The position numbers and the translations under genes are program-made. From Nemertoderma westbladi (lineage: Eukaryota > Xenacoelomorpha > Nemertodermatida > Nemertodermatidae), in contig JAUCBJ010008076.1 in NCBI GenBank assembly GCA_032718475.1, forward strand, positions 1 to 25,607: a stretch of 25,607 nt of DNA, written 5' to 3'. The notes under the pieces are model-generated. The model made no database searches. It was given only the letters and a program-made list of their open reading frames with translations, and had not been told where the DNA came from. Below are positions 1 through 9,042 of the stretch, piece after piece; the stretch's first letter is position 1; each line of letters opens with the position of its first letter.

Positions 1-11
1 GACATATCTAG

Positions 12-560
12 AAGTCCACAACTTCTACAACAGACATATCTTCACCATCAGAGACTGATGAGTATATAACAGTAGATAATATATCAGACAATTCAAATGA
101 AACTGAAATGGATCCTACTTACTCATACAGCATAAAGGAAAAGAAAGGTGAATCCCTACAAGGAAGTCAGGTACCAACAAACATAAGAAAAGACTCTGTA
201 ATAATCACAAACCCATCAGTGAAATGTCCCTCTACTCTAGAACAAGTCCTCAAAAACAATGAGACCTGGCAAGAACCAAAAAGATCTGCCAAACCAACCT
301 TCAAATCAAAGATCCAGATGCGGCACAACATTAAGACTGAAAACAAATATAGTGAACTAGATAATGATACCAAAATTACCATACTTCCACAACAACTGAC
401 TGATTTCTTGGTGAATCTAAATAATGTTTCCAAAGAAACTGTCAATCTAAGAAAATCACAAGGTAGTAGCAAGAATGAACACAACAACTTTAAGCAACAT
501 CAAACGAGATACGAACAAGAAACCCAACGAAGCACTCCTTCCAACAAACGGAAGCAGTAG
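12..560 (+). CDS. Unidentified Asn/Ser/Lys-rich reading frame (possible exon or retroelement fragment)
   Basis: The frame is open from a TAG at 9-11 to a TAG at 558-560. The first ATG is at 108, giving 150 residues, but 32 codons before it are also open and similar in character (Ser/Thr/Asp/Glu-rich). The product is hydrophilic, rich in Asn, Lys, Ser, Gln and Thr, with no recognisable domain, signal peptide or membrane segment. One short stretch near the middle (ILPQQLTDFLVNLNNVSKET) could form an amphipathic helix; the rest looks disordered. A second fragment of similar composition follows in another frame at 634-951. That suggests a decayed low-complexity ORF, such as the N-terminal part of a retroelement protein, or an exon of a gene extending off the left edge. 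I do not recognise the family. Confidence 0.25.
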   Translation, partial: KSTTSTTDISSPSETDEYITVDNISDNSNETEMDPTYSYSIKEKKGESLQGSQVPTNIRKDSVIITNPSVKCPSTLEQVLKNNETWQEPKRSAKPTFKSKIQMRHNIKTENKYSELDNDTKITILPQQLTDFLVNLNNVSKETVNLRKSQGSSKNEHNNFKQHQTRYEQETQRSTPSNKRKQ

Positions 561-633
561 AAGCAGCACAGATATGAAGCGGAATAATAAAGGGTTTGAT
601 CTACACTACAAAACCTCTAGGGATTCATACTGA

Positions 634-951
634 CACAATAACAATCAAGCCAACTATAATGGTAATCAATATAAATCTATCCCGCAAGATAATAATAGGC
701 ATACGGAGTATGTGAGGAACTCTTGGAGACATGCCCCAGAATCATCTCGACACCAAAGTCAAACATACCAGCAGTATCAGAAGAACAGAGTGAGTAGACA
801 TGATTATCCACATCAACACTTCCCAAACCCTCATCTAAGAGACCAATCTGAACATACCTCGTACCCCAGTAATGACCAATGTGACATAACCTATGACAAC
901 AGGTATTACAACCGATCCAACAGAAGTCATATGGCTAGGAATCGTTTTTAA
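634..951 (+). pseudogene. Unidentified Asn/Gln/Tyr/Arg-rich frame, probably a decayed continuation of the preceding one
   Basis: The frame is open from a TGA at 631-633 to a TAA at 949-951, with no ATG near its beginning. About 105 codons encode a strongly polar product rich in Asn, Gln, Tyr, His, Arg and Ser. The composition matches a disordered, RNA-binding-like low-complexity region. It lies in a different frame from 12-560, with stops between, so if the two were once one protein a frameshift separates them. No family is recognised and protein status is uncertain. Confidence 0.2.
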
Positions 952-1737
952 GCTGGCTCCGAGTATCACAACTGGAGACCTAAATTTCAAAAATGCTGGA
1001 AATACGAGTAATATTTTGCAGAGAAGTGAAATCAGTCTTACTCAGTTTTTAAGACTTGCATTTTAATTTTCACATTTTTTACTCAAAATAGATAGATAGA
1101 CAATTTGTTGTCAAAGAATAGTTAAGGAATGTCTCGCAAAGTTTATTCATGTGATTTTTCAGTGAATCTAATTTCGCAATAAAAAAATGTCAAATTAATA
1201 GTGCTAAAACCCAGCATCACTCTGTAGAACCAATATATTATAAAAAATGTAATATACTATATTAACACTGACACATTGACTTACCTACACATAGTTGCAA
1301 CACTACAGTGTATACATGAGACATTGTTTCATAATGTTACATATCGAATAACACTATTACTGCTATATCTAGCACATACTCACAACAATCAATACCCTAC
1401 ATCTAAACATTAATTATCATTCCATCTTATATTCAAACGTAATTAACCTGTCAATATTGTACTGATAATGTATGTAGAACAAGTAAATTATTATTATTAG
1501 TTAGATGTATTTCGTATTAATTAATATGCATTTTATGCTATCGAAATCATTAGAATAATTGGATCTCGTTGGTAACATATGCTATAGTATAGAATTCAAT
1601 GAACAATAATTTATAATTGATACTACCACAAGCTATTTGTAAACATCTGCGACCAGTTATGATGAATAAATCGATATTGAATAATTATTACTTGGCATTC
1701 AACAGCTATAACTCGGATATTTATCGCCTTTTTCTCT
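952..1737. other. AT-rich non-coding stretch
   Basis: No credible coding frame, RNA gene or repeat array is visible. The sequence is very AT-rich with dispersed TTAATTA and TATAA-like words and reads as neutral intergenic DNA. Confidence 0.5.
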
Positions 1738-1810
1738 CGAGGTTGGGTGGAAGAGTGGGTGACGAGTTGTGAGGAGTTATAACAGTCCCGAGTTCGAACC
1801 CGGTTGAATA
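1738..1810 (+). repeat. tRNA-like SINE head with RNA polymerase III A/B-box-like motifs
   Basis: GAAGAGTGGGT (about 1751) resembles the A box of serine/leucine-type tRNAs. GAGTTCGAACC (about 1790) is a good match to the B box GGTTCGANTCC, and the two lie about 40 bases apart, as in tRNA genes. The stems do not pair well enough for a real tRNA: the T stem is mismatched. It is best read as the head of a tRNA-derived SINE. The 95-bp repeat that starts 50 bases downstream may be its body. Confidence 0.4.
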
Positions 1811-1852
1811 TTTTGTTATCTGAAAAATTGCGAAATTAAATTTAGTTACTGG

Positions 1853-2105
1853 TGAAAAATAGTAGAAGTTACCTGTAGACACCTCTAGCGTCTGTAAAAT
1901 AAAGGTTTGTAAATATGAAAATACTGGTTGCTGAAAAATAGCGATTTGAAAAATAGTAGACGTTACCTGTAGACACCTCTAGCGTCTGTAAAATATAGGT
2001 TGGTGAATATGAAAATACTGGTTGCTGAAAAATTGCGATTTGAAAAATAGTAGAAGTTACCTGATGCTAAGTGTAGACACTCGAACACCTGTAAAATAAA
2101 GGTTG
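1853..2105 (+). repeat. Tandem repeat, ~95-bp unit, nearly three copies
   Basis: The words GAAAAATAGTAGAAGTTACC and CTGTAAAATAAAGGTT recur with period about 94-95, with copies starting at about 1853, 1948 and 2042. The third copy diverges in its middle, where TAGACACCTCTAGCGTCTG is replaced by a rearranged version. Part of the unit (ACCTCTAGCG) also echoes at 2145-2155, and GATTGGACRGAGTACTAG occurs at 2108 and 2259, so the repetitive tract trails on to about 2280. Confidence 0.75.
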
Positions 2106-2349
2106 GTGATTGGACGGAGTACTAGCGCTGGGTGACTAATAACGCCTCTAGCGGAATAAGCGGGAACTTGAGAAGTTGCCATGGTTACGGATGAAATGCT
2201 GACATCTGATTGGTTGAAATAATAACGACCACCGCAAAAGGTTGAAATAGTGGCTTCTGATTGGACAGAGTACTAGAAATGGATGGTAATGATGGGCTAT
2301 GGGTGACCATGGCGCAGTGTCATAGTATCTTATACTACTCACTTCCATT

Positions 2350-3926
2350 AAATATTCTTAACAAGTTCTATCGTGACCTTATACCACAAAATTGTAATTT
2401 TTCAACCAAGATCTTAAAAAAATTCCAAAAATGACCACCCACCAAGGGCCAATTAGTAAAAATAGACCTGGCCAGATAGCGTTAAGGCCCCCAAGTCCCT
2501 ATCCCCCAATCAATCTGTCCTGCTTCTGGACCAGACCACTCTCACACCAAAACTCCCCACAAGGTGCTGATCGATCTCATTAGAAAACTTGGCTTTAGAA
2601 ATTTAAAAAATACGTATATTTCACAAAAAATTATAAAGGATAATGGTAATTTAGTGTATTTCACTAACTACATAAAAATTCCGGTTCCGGCATAATGATT
2701 TCCGGTTCCGGTTCCGGCCGGAATCAAATATCGATAACGGGACATAATTATAATAATATAAAGATTATCTATTCCCCGCCCTTGAGAAGAAGACGACTCA
2801 TCATCTCATCTAGAATGTCTCCGAACTCCGAGAACATTGCCCCAAGAAGATGCCTGAATCCTGACGTTAGGTGGTGCCAATCCCAATGAACCGGCACATA
2901 ACGAAAATTTTAGAAGCGAAGCTTCGGTTTATCTTCTAATGGCAATGATTAACCCTACAGAAATAGGACGCAAACAGCTATCGCAACATACTGTAGCTAC
3001 AGTATAGTCACTTAAGCTATGGTGACAAGGCAAAAAGGCCCTATAATATCGGATATTGGATATCTGGCAAAATTCTACCGGATATCCGATCTGGATGCAA
3101 GAAGTGATATCCGGTACACCCCTACTTGTATACTTTGCTTGTTTTATTCCACCAATATAAATTTTTTGTTTATTATTCAAACCACCCAAATATATAATAT
3201 TGTTCTCATATGGATTTACACGCAGCTTAATGTAAATAACTACGTACGGTACGTTGAATTACCCGCCCTTGCATATTATGGGCAGGTGGATTATATAACA
3301 ATCCAAATAAATTATCCTTTAACATATAAATTCTACTATAACTAGAGTTTAATTAATCATGTACAAATATATTTATATGATATTCATATTATTAATATTA
3401 TATTATTTAATTCTACTATTAATTAACAAAGCCCAGAGTTTAGAGAGAAAGGAAAAAAAGATAAAGGAAAATCTAAATGAGTAATAAAATCAGTCAGTTG
3501 TATTGATAGACTCCGTTAGTTACATCTGTTACGTTTCCTTTGTCAAAGTACCATAAGAAAACGCGCCCAGTTAAACGCACCTCAGACATATTGACTTCCC
3601 TGTCTTCTTTCACATAGGGAGGAGTTCAAAAAACCAAAGGGAACCAACCTCTAAGCTACCGAACTTCCCTAAAGGACGTTCAGCAACAGCAGCTGCTTAG
3701 AAGAGCTGCTGGTTTAACTGCGATTCAACTGGGAATCTAAAATAACCACTTAAGAATTTCTGTCACGGTGCACCGAGTTGTTAATAAAGGTATTTTAAAG
3801 GGACGGGTTCGGACGAACAAAGCGATCTAGATGACGCATGTCACAGCAGTCCTGTGACTGACATTAACATAAAATAAACTTCGATTCAATATCTGAATAA
3901 GTAGACAAAAATAAACCAAACTTATT
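2350..3926. other. Intergenic stretch with a small TTCCGG cluster
   Basis: No gene is supported. At 2680-2722 there is a short cluster of CGGTTC/TTCCGG hexamers. At 3045-3100 several ATCCGGATAT/ATATCGGATA words form weak inverted repeats. The longest plus-strand frame here (3019-3345) is hydrophobic and AT-driven and looks like chance. The rest is AT-rich and unremarkable. Confidence 0.45.
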
Positions 3927-3932
3927 TTTATT
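3927..3932 (-). terminator. Candidate polyadenylation signal for the TIPRL-like gene
   Basis: TTTATT on the plus strand reads AATAAA on the minus strand, about 53 bases after the TIPRL-like stop codon. That is plausible spacing for a short 3' UTR. The hexamer is common in AT-rich DNA, so this is position-based only. Confidence 0.4.
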
Positions 3933-3984
3933 ACCGTTTGCAATATATAAATCAATAATTAACGTTTAATTAGCACATTATCTA

Positions 3985-4863
3985 TCACGATATCGATAAA
4001 TCGATTCGTTGGAAAATTTCCCCTTTGATAGGAATATATTTGGCTAATAGATCGGGGTTGTTTAGGAGGTGAGCCTGTTGAAGGGGCATTGGGTCACTAT
4101 GTACATCGGGTACGGGGGTTAATTCCCCCTCCTTCGCCGTGTATTCCCGGAGCAGATAGTTCGTCCCGGCCCGGTGGTAGACTCGTGTGTCCCGTATGCG
4201 AGCCAACACGTCGTCGACTCGAAGGAAAAACCTCAACAGAATGAAGAAACCCGATTCCATTAGCCGCATCTTAACGTGGAGTTTGGCGACCCCGTGGTCG
4301 CTTAGTTCATCCTCGTAGAGGATTAAATCCTGATAGAAGAGAATCGATTCGCGAACCCTAAGTCGGTCTAAGTCGATACGTTCATCGGTTTCGGAAACGG
4401 ATAAACATTCGCCGAATTCTGACCCCTTGTAATCCGTAGAGAAAGTCCAATCGAACGGGTCCACCGTGTTTGCGAGGTGTTCAGAATGCGTACGGGTTTC
4501 TCTCCACGCCTGGGTTACAGCGACTTTTAGCGGGTCGCTGGTCGCGTTTACTTGTTTCAGCGCATCGAGTGGGTTGAACGCTATCCCGGATCTATTGGGT
4601 TTGTACTCCAATCTGAGTGTGTTTCTAGGGAATACCATCTCCGGTAGGTGGGGGAGCGATAGAGATGAGTTGTACTCGCATACTGGGCACATATCAGACA
4701 GGGTCATCTCGTTACTGGATGCTGAGCATTGTGCTGAGCACATAGACTGCATCATAGAGCTCCTTGTCGCAGTTATATTCCACGGACCCGATGTAAAGTT
4801 CTCCGTAGATATATTCGGCACACGACTCAGCAATTCAGCTCCTTTAACTACGTGCTCGCTCAT
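3985..4863 (-). CDS. TIPRL: TIP41-like protein (TIPRL), intronless, with a four-cysteine insertion
   Basis: TIP41/TIPRL proteins bind catalytic subunits of PP2A-family phosphatases and modulate their activity in TOR and DNA-damage signalling. The frame gives 292 residues (human TIPRL is 272). Family landmarks appear in order: GPWNITA (26-32), LPEMVF (73-78), GIAFNPLDAL (93-102), DWTFSTDYKG (138-147), EDELSDHG (184-191), RFFLRVD (211-217), TRVYH (226-230), LREYTAKE (238-245) and YIPIK (276-280). The start is the only ATG available (4863-4861), with A at -3; upstream in-frame codons lack ATG. Between GPW..TA and LPEM the protein carries C42-x3-C46 and C59-x2-C62 in a segment longer than the human counterpart. 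There are no stops or introns, and the ORF is GC-richer than its surroundings. It could be a retained retrogene copy or a genuinely intronless ortholog; conserved blocks across the whole length argue that it is functional. Confidence 0.88.
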   Translation of the reverse strand: MSEHVVKGAELLSRVPNISTENFTSGPWNITATRSSMMQSMCSAQCSASSNEMTLSDMCPVCEYNSSLSLPHLPEMVFPRNTLRLEYKPNRSGIAFNPLDALKQVNATSDPLKVAVTQAWRETRTHSEHLANTVDPFDWTFSTDYKGSEFGECLSVSETDERIDLDRLRVRESILFYQDLILYEDELSDHGVAKLHVKMRLMESGFFILLRFFLRVDDVLARIRDTRVYHRAGTNYLLREYTAKEGELTPVPDVHSDPMPLQQAHLLNNPDLLAKYIPIKGEIFQRIDLSIS

Positions 4864-4944
4864 TATAAAGACAATTTTTTCAGTTTTGGTTATAGTATAG
4901 GCTAGCACTGTAGTAGGGGCTACTCCTACTGTAGTGCAGTAGGG

Positions 4945-5113
4945 GTGCGGGTCAATTCGCAGATTCGCCCCTCGACCTATTCACTATTTGCCCCAAATCG
5001 ATTCGCACCAGATTTTAGGGGCATAGGCTATGAACTGATGGACATGGCGCGAATCGACTTCTGGACTTTGACAGTTAACCGATTCGCCCCACCTCTAAGT
5101 CCATTCGCACCAT
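4945..5113. repeat. Cluster of ATTCGCMCC motifs upstream of the TIPRL-like gene
   Basis: GATTCGCCCC or a close variant (ATTCGCACC, TTTGCCCC, GGGGCAT, GCGAATCGAC) recurs at least six times in 170 bases just beyond the 5' end of the TIPRL-like gene. The same word forms the arms of a hairpin at 9645-9685. It may be a dispersed repeat remnant or a binding-site cluster; the sequence alone does not decide. Confidence 0.45.
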
Positions 5114-5132
5114 ATGATTTTATTTAATGTTT

Positions 5133-5372
5133 TACTACAGTAGGCCTACACAAGTCCCTAAAAGGTGCCACCCTGCTCCATAGCGCGGGAAATTCAAATG
5201 ATTGAAAGAAATGTAATTTGTGCTGGAAAGGGTGGCAGATCTGATCTGCCACCAATATTTTGGCGGTAAATTCAAATCTGTTTCAACATTGAATACATGA
5301 ATTAAGTAAGACGTATGTAATTCATTGAATCAGAATACAGGAATAAATAATTTCTTATCGGTTTAATTCACT
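5133..5372 (+). repeat. Left arm of a long inverted repeat (~240 bp)
   Basis: This segment matches the reverse complement of 8284-8526 almost throughout, with small indels: the TAGGCCTACACAAGTCCCTA start, CATAGCGCGGGAAATTCAAA, TTTTGGCGGTAAATTCAAA and the inner end GGTTTAATTCACT. It contains a palindrome at 5231-5253, arms GGTGGCAGATC, centre T. The pair either marks the termini of one ~3.4-kb non-autonomous DNA transposon or is two oppositely oriented copies of a ~240-bp element. No target-site duplication is evident. Confidence 0.85.
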
Positions 5373-5399
5373 CATCCGTTATTGTTGTTGTTTTATCTA

Positions 5400-5780
5400 T
5401 TCTGGGGCTTCGAGCAGCACGTGAACAACTAAGCTGACTTGTTAACTAGTCTGGGACTTCGATCAGCACGTGAACTGGTGAACAACTAAGCTGACTGGTT
5501 AACTAGTCTGGGACTTCGATCAGCACGTGAACAACTAAGCTGACTGGTTAACTAGTCTGGGACTTCGATCAGCACGTGAACAACTAAGCTGACTGGTTAA
5601 CTAGTCTGGGACTTCAGCAGCACGTGAACAACTAAGCTGACTGGTTAACTAGTCATCTGGGACTTCGATCAGCACGTGAACAACTAAGCTGACTGGTTAA
5701 CTAGTCTGGGACTTCAGCAGCACGTGAACAACTAAGCTGACTGGTTAACTAGTCATCTGGGACTTCGATCAGCACGTGAA
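5400..5780 (+). repeat. Tandem array of ~49-bp units, each with a CACGTG E-box
   Basis: Eight units built on CTGGGACTTCGATCAGCACG followed by TGAACAACTAAGCTGACTGG and TTAACTAGT. CACGTG occurs at 5418, 5467, 5524, 5573, 5621, 5673, 5721 and 5773 (spacings 48-57). Length variants come from loss of GAT, gain of CAT, and one 9-bp insertion in the second unit. Each unit also carries the palindrome GTTAAC. The array lies inside the inverted-repeat pair. Confidence 0.9.
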
Positions 5781-7322
5781 ATTCATGGGTTTATGTGTTA
5801 GAAAATAAAATTATGCGTGAAATGTATGATAGTTTAGTGTGGCATTGATTACCATTAGGCTCTCCAGATGTAATTATTGTCATCTGTTTACTGTTTTATT
5901 ATTACTTTATAGCGCTACCTAAAAGGGAAACACAGTTGTAAAAGAAGATTTGGAGGAAGGAGTGAATGGAATATCAACCCCCAGGAGAGTGGATGGTCTG
6001 TACGGAAACTGAACAGAACACCAACCGTTATTAGCATTAGGGGCGGAGCGGATGGACTGTATGGGAACTGAACAGAATATCAACCGTTGAAAGGAAGAGT
6101 GAATAGACTATAAAAGTTGTTTTGATGTCATAACTTACTTGTTTTATGCCATTTCTTCTATAAGAGAAAGTGTTTTTTGGGTGTTGTGGGGCGATTAGAA
6201 ATTTGCAAACTTACGAATTATTCGCCATTGTTATGAATAGAGACAGGGGGGGGGGGGGGGGGGACTGGACGCAAATCCCGCCTTGGCGAATTAATATCCC
6301 GCCTCAATGTTAAATTCTCAATTTAAGGAAAGGAACAGGTTACAGTGGCACGTTATTTTAACCAAAACAATAAACTAAGCACAATAGAACAGGTTGCAGT
6401 TTTATTTTTGAGAGTAATCAGCTGTTATTTGTGTCCAATTTCCTTGGAGAGGTATGAATTTTTATTGCGTCCAGTTTCCCCCCATACCTGTATGAATAAT
6501 ATAATTTTTTTGTTATCCTAAAAGATAAAAGGGTTAGGCTTACATTGAGCTATTCCAATTATTATATTTTAAATAATTTACTTCGGTTTGTATCCACGTG
6601 TTATTATTGCAAATACAGTATAATGGAAATTGTTTTCTTTACATGTTTTAAGAATATTGCAATAATTATGTTATACCTTGCATAATAATGAGAAAATAAA
6701 AAACAGAAATGCTATAAGAATGCAATGATAGAATTACAATATTAGCTTATTGTCACGCATTAGAAGGTTAATTTTAGAGCACTGGCATAATGACCGCAAC
6801 GCAAATTTTTTTTTAGTGTGTTTGAAACATTAATTTAATTTAAAACATTAATTGAAAGGAGCCGGTTACTGTGGTGGTTTTTTTTGTAATCAAAAACATA
6901 AACAAACTTTATTTAACTTGCGGTCAATTTGCGCTGAAGATCACCATTTTCACTTGTAGTCGGTCAATCAATTTGCGCACTATCTGTAATTTTAAGGGTG
7001 GGAAATTTATTCTTGTACATAGTGTTAAAATAAATAACACTGGTGATGATGATATTAGTATCTGTAGTTCTCGAACACTTTTAAGAAGTCAACTTTTATT
7101 TTCTAAAATAATGTTAAATCTAGCATTCGTTTTTGAATGTAATATTATCTGATTATATTTCTTAAATATAGATGTTACTAATAAACATTATTTTAATGTT
7201 GATGGATTAAAGGGAATGTACATGTACAAAGTTGTATTTTGAACTAATTTAATTACTGCTACTCAGTCCCTATATACTGCATATTAAGGTGATAGGACTA
7301 TATTGACATTTCGAATAACTAA
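5781..7322. other. Non-coding interior of the inverted-repeat pair
   Basis: No gene is supported. It contains a 59-bp imperfect duplication (GATGG..CTGTA and GAACTGAACAGAA at about 5992 and 6051), an 18-base poly-G run at 6246-6263, and otherwise AT-rich sequence. The frame at 6871-7152 (93 codons, first codon GTG) has no recognisable similarity and is probably chance. Confidence 0.5.
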
Positions 7323-7614
7323 GGCCCGCCGAACACTAGAGATGCAAGATACCAGATGCATCGCATTTTATTTTATATATTGATAGCTTTTATGTTATTT
7401 ATTTATTTTAATGTATATTTCAAAGAATTTATCATGCATCTTGCATCTCTTCTGTACAGCCTCCCATAGTCTACCATGTATTCTATATTCGAGATGCAAG
7501 ATGCAAAAAATAGAACCTTTTTTGCATCTTGCATCTCTAGTGTGCGTGGTCTGATAGGAAATAATGTATTCTAAAAAAAAATTTGCATCTTGCATCTCTA
7601 GTGTGCGCCGGGCC
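7323..7614. mobile_element. PIF/Harbinger-type MITE, 292 bp, flanked by TAA
   Basis: The left end GGCCCGCCGAACACTAGAGA and the reverse complement of the right end, GGCCCGGCGCACACTAGAGA, form terminal inverted repeats running on into TGCAAGAT. TAA immediately flanks both ends (7320-7322 and 7615-7617), the 3-bp TWA duplication expected of PIF/Harbinger elements. There is no transposase frame. The word GATGCAAGAT or its complement occurs about five times inside, and the right terminus is partly duplicated (about 7520 and 7582). Confidence 0.72.
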
Positions 7615-8283
7615 TAAACTGTATTGCTGTCTCAAAATAAAACAGTTGATTAATATTGGGAGACCAACAGTAGTACAATTCCGTATAAATTCTGGCGACA
7701 AAGCCGCTACAAATTTCCGTCTGGTACAAAAAATTATAAAGGCGACAAAGCCTCTACAAATTTCCGTCTGGCAGCTAGGTGTTATCATGGCAACTGGCTA
7801 TAACTTCCCGGCAACATTCCAGCTATTTGTCGCACCCCAAACCATGTCCCGATAGGATTACATGTTAATTTATCCATGGTGGGCTATGGCAGGTGGCGAC
7901 ATTTCCGGAAAAATGGGTACCATAAAAGCTGCAAAGTAGCCGAGACATTTTGCCAGTCTACAGCCGCCAGACATGGCCTGCAAGCCGGATAAATATTTCT
8001 GAAAATTTGCCAGAAACGGTTTTCCTGGGTAGTATGGGACATCGAGCAAAATTGAAAATTTAGGAGGGGGGGGGGGGGGGTCGGGGGATTTGGATTAACT
8101 TCTATCTCAGTAAAGTATAGAACATAATAATCATAACAATTAACAATTATACACTTATACCTAGTATATTAATAGTAGATTTCAAGTGGATAGGTGATAG
8201 AAAGGCGCAGTGAATTTATATATTTTTGGCGGTTGATTCAAATTACAGAATTATCATATTTCCATCACAATTCCATCCAGAAT
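7615..8283. other. Non-coding stretch with a two-copy repeat and poly-G run
   Basis: GGCGACAAAGCC..TACAAATTTCCGTCTGG is duplicated at 7694 and 7741 (period 47). A 15-base G run lies at 8066-8080, followed by TC and GGGGG. The 90-codon plus-strand frame across the duplication (7583-7855) has no identifiable domain and I do not support it as a gene. Confidence 0.45.
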
Positions 8284-8526
8284 AGTGAATTAAACCGATT
8301 AGAAATAATTTATTCTAATTCAATGAATTACATTAGTCTTACTCTAGGCCTATTCATGTACCGGTATTCAATGTTAAAACAGATTTGAATTTACCGCCAA
8401 AATATAGGTGGCAGATCTGATCTGCCACCCTTTCCAGTATAAATTACATGTCTTTCAATCATTTGAATTTCCCGCGCTATGGAGCAGGGTGGCACCTTTT
8501 AGGGACTTGTGTAGGCCTACTACTAC
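8284..8526 (-). repeat. Right arm of the long inverted repeat
   Basis: This is the reverse complement of 5133-5372 with scattered mismatches and short indels, including an extra CCGGTA/TAGGCCTAG segment near 8345. The palindrome is retained at 8407-8429. With the left arm it brackets about 2.9 kb of interior sequence. Confidence 0.85.
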
Positions 8527-8678
8527 TAATATCAATATATGGGCCTATATAATATATTCCTGTATTCTGTATTGGTCTGTCTACCGGGTAGCAGGCCCTC
8601 CGCCCTACCTCATTCTCATTCCTCATACTGTCACTGTCATACAATAAATTACAATTACCTATATCAGTACAGGGGTGT

Positions 8679-8783
8679 TTGAAAAAGGTGGACTGGACAC
8701 AGAAAACATGGACAACGGACAGACCAATCAGAAACGTATTAAGCAAAGCAGTTTGTAGCAATTGGTCTGTCCACCTTTTTCAA
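8679..8783. mobile_element. Small fold-back element, ~105 bp
   Basis: A perfect 15-bp terminal inverted repeat, TTGAAAAAGGTGGAC at 8679-8693 and its complement at 8769-8783, encloses a short interior containing GACCAATCAGAAACGTATTA. No coding capacity. It looks like a minimal MITE or hairpin element; a diverged second copy lies 148 bp downstream. Confidence 0.6.
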
Positions 8784-8826
8784 GTTTTCGCTTTCTTAGT
8801 TACATAATTGGGAATAAGATGTGTGT

Positions 8827-8938
8827 TTGAAAAAGGTGGGCTGGACACATGCACAAAAAACATAGATAATAGTCTGACCAATCAGAAACGTATTAAAGCA
8901 ATGCTATTTATTAGTGATTGGACTGTCCTCCTTTTTAA
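8827..8938. mobile_element. Second, diverged copy of the small fold-back element
   Basis: Same start (TTGAAAAAGGTGG, then CTGGACACA) and same interior word CCAATCAGAAACGTATTA as the copy at 8679-8783. The right arm is eroded (GTCCTCCTTTTTAA). Spacing between the copies is 148 bp. Confidence 0.5.
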
Positions 8939-9023
8939 GGTTTCAATTATCTATCTATAATGGGCATGCTGGAAGCAGTTGCATTAAGAATGCTGCCGGT
9001 GTCCTAGCCGTCCGTATCTACAA

Positions 9024-9042
9024 CCCCCCCCCCCCCCCCCCC
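9024..9042. repeat. Poly-C run, 19 bases
   Basis: Nineteen C in a row followed by ACCCCCGC. One of five long G/C homopolymers in an otherwise AT-rich window (also 6246-6263, 8066-8080, 14533-14557 and 17233-17247). Confidence 0.95.

Noticed and set aside
1738-1810. A genuine tRNA gene
   Set aside because: The T stem and acceptor stem do not pair; only the internal promoter-like boxes are recognisable.
4466-4900. 144-codon plus-strand frame opposite the TIPRL-like gene
   Set aside because: It is the antisense shadow of a well-conserved minus-strand coding sequence and has no recognisable features of its own.
5400-5780. Direct repeats that could suggest a CRISPR array
   Set aside because: The units are contiguous with no unique spacers, and the window is clearly eukaryotic.
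7583-7855. 90-codon plus-strand frame with a duplicated GDKA..NFRLVQKIIK segment
   Set aside because: The apparent internal protein repeat is just a 47-bp DNA duplication, and the frame starts inside the MITE terminus.
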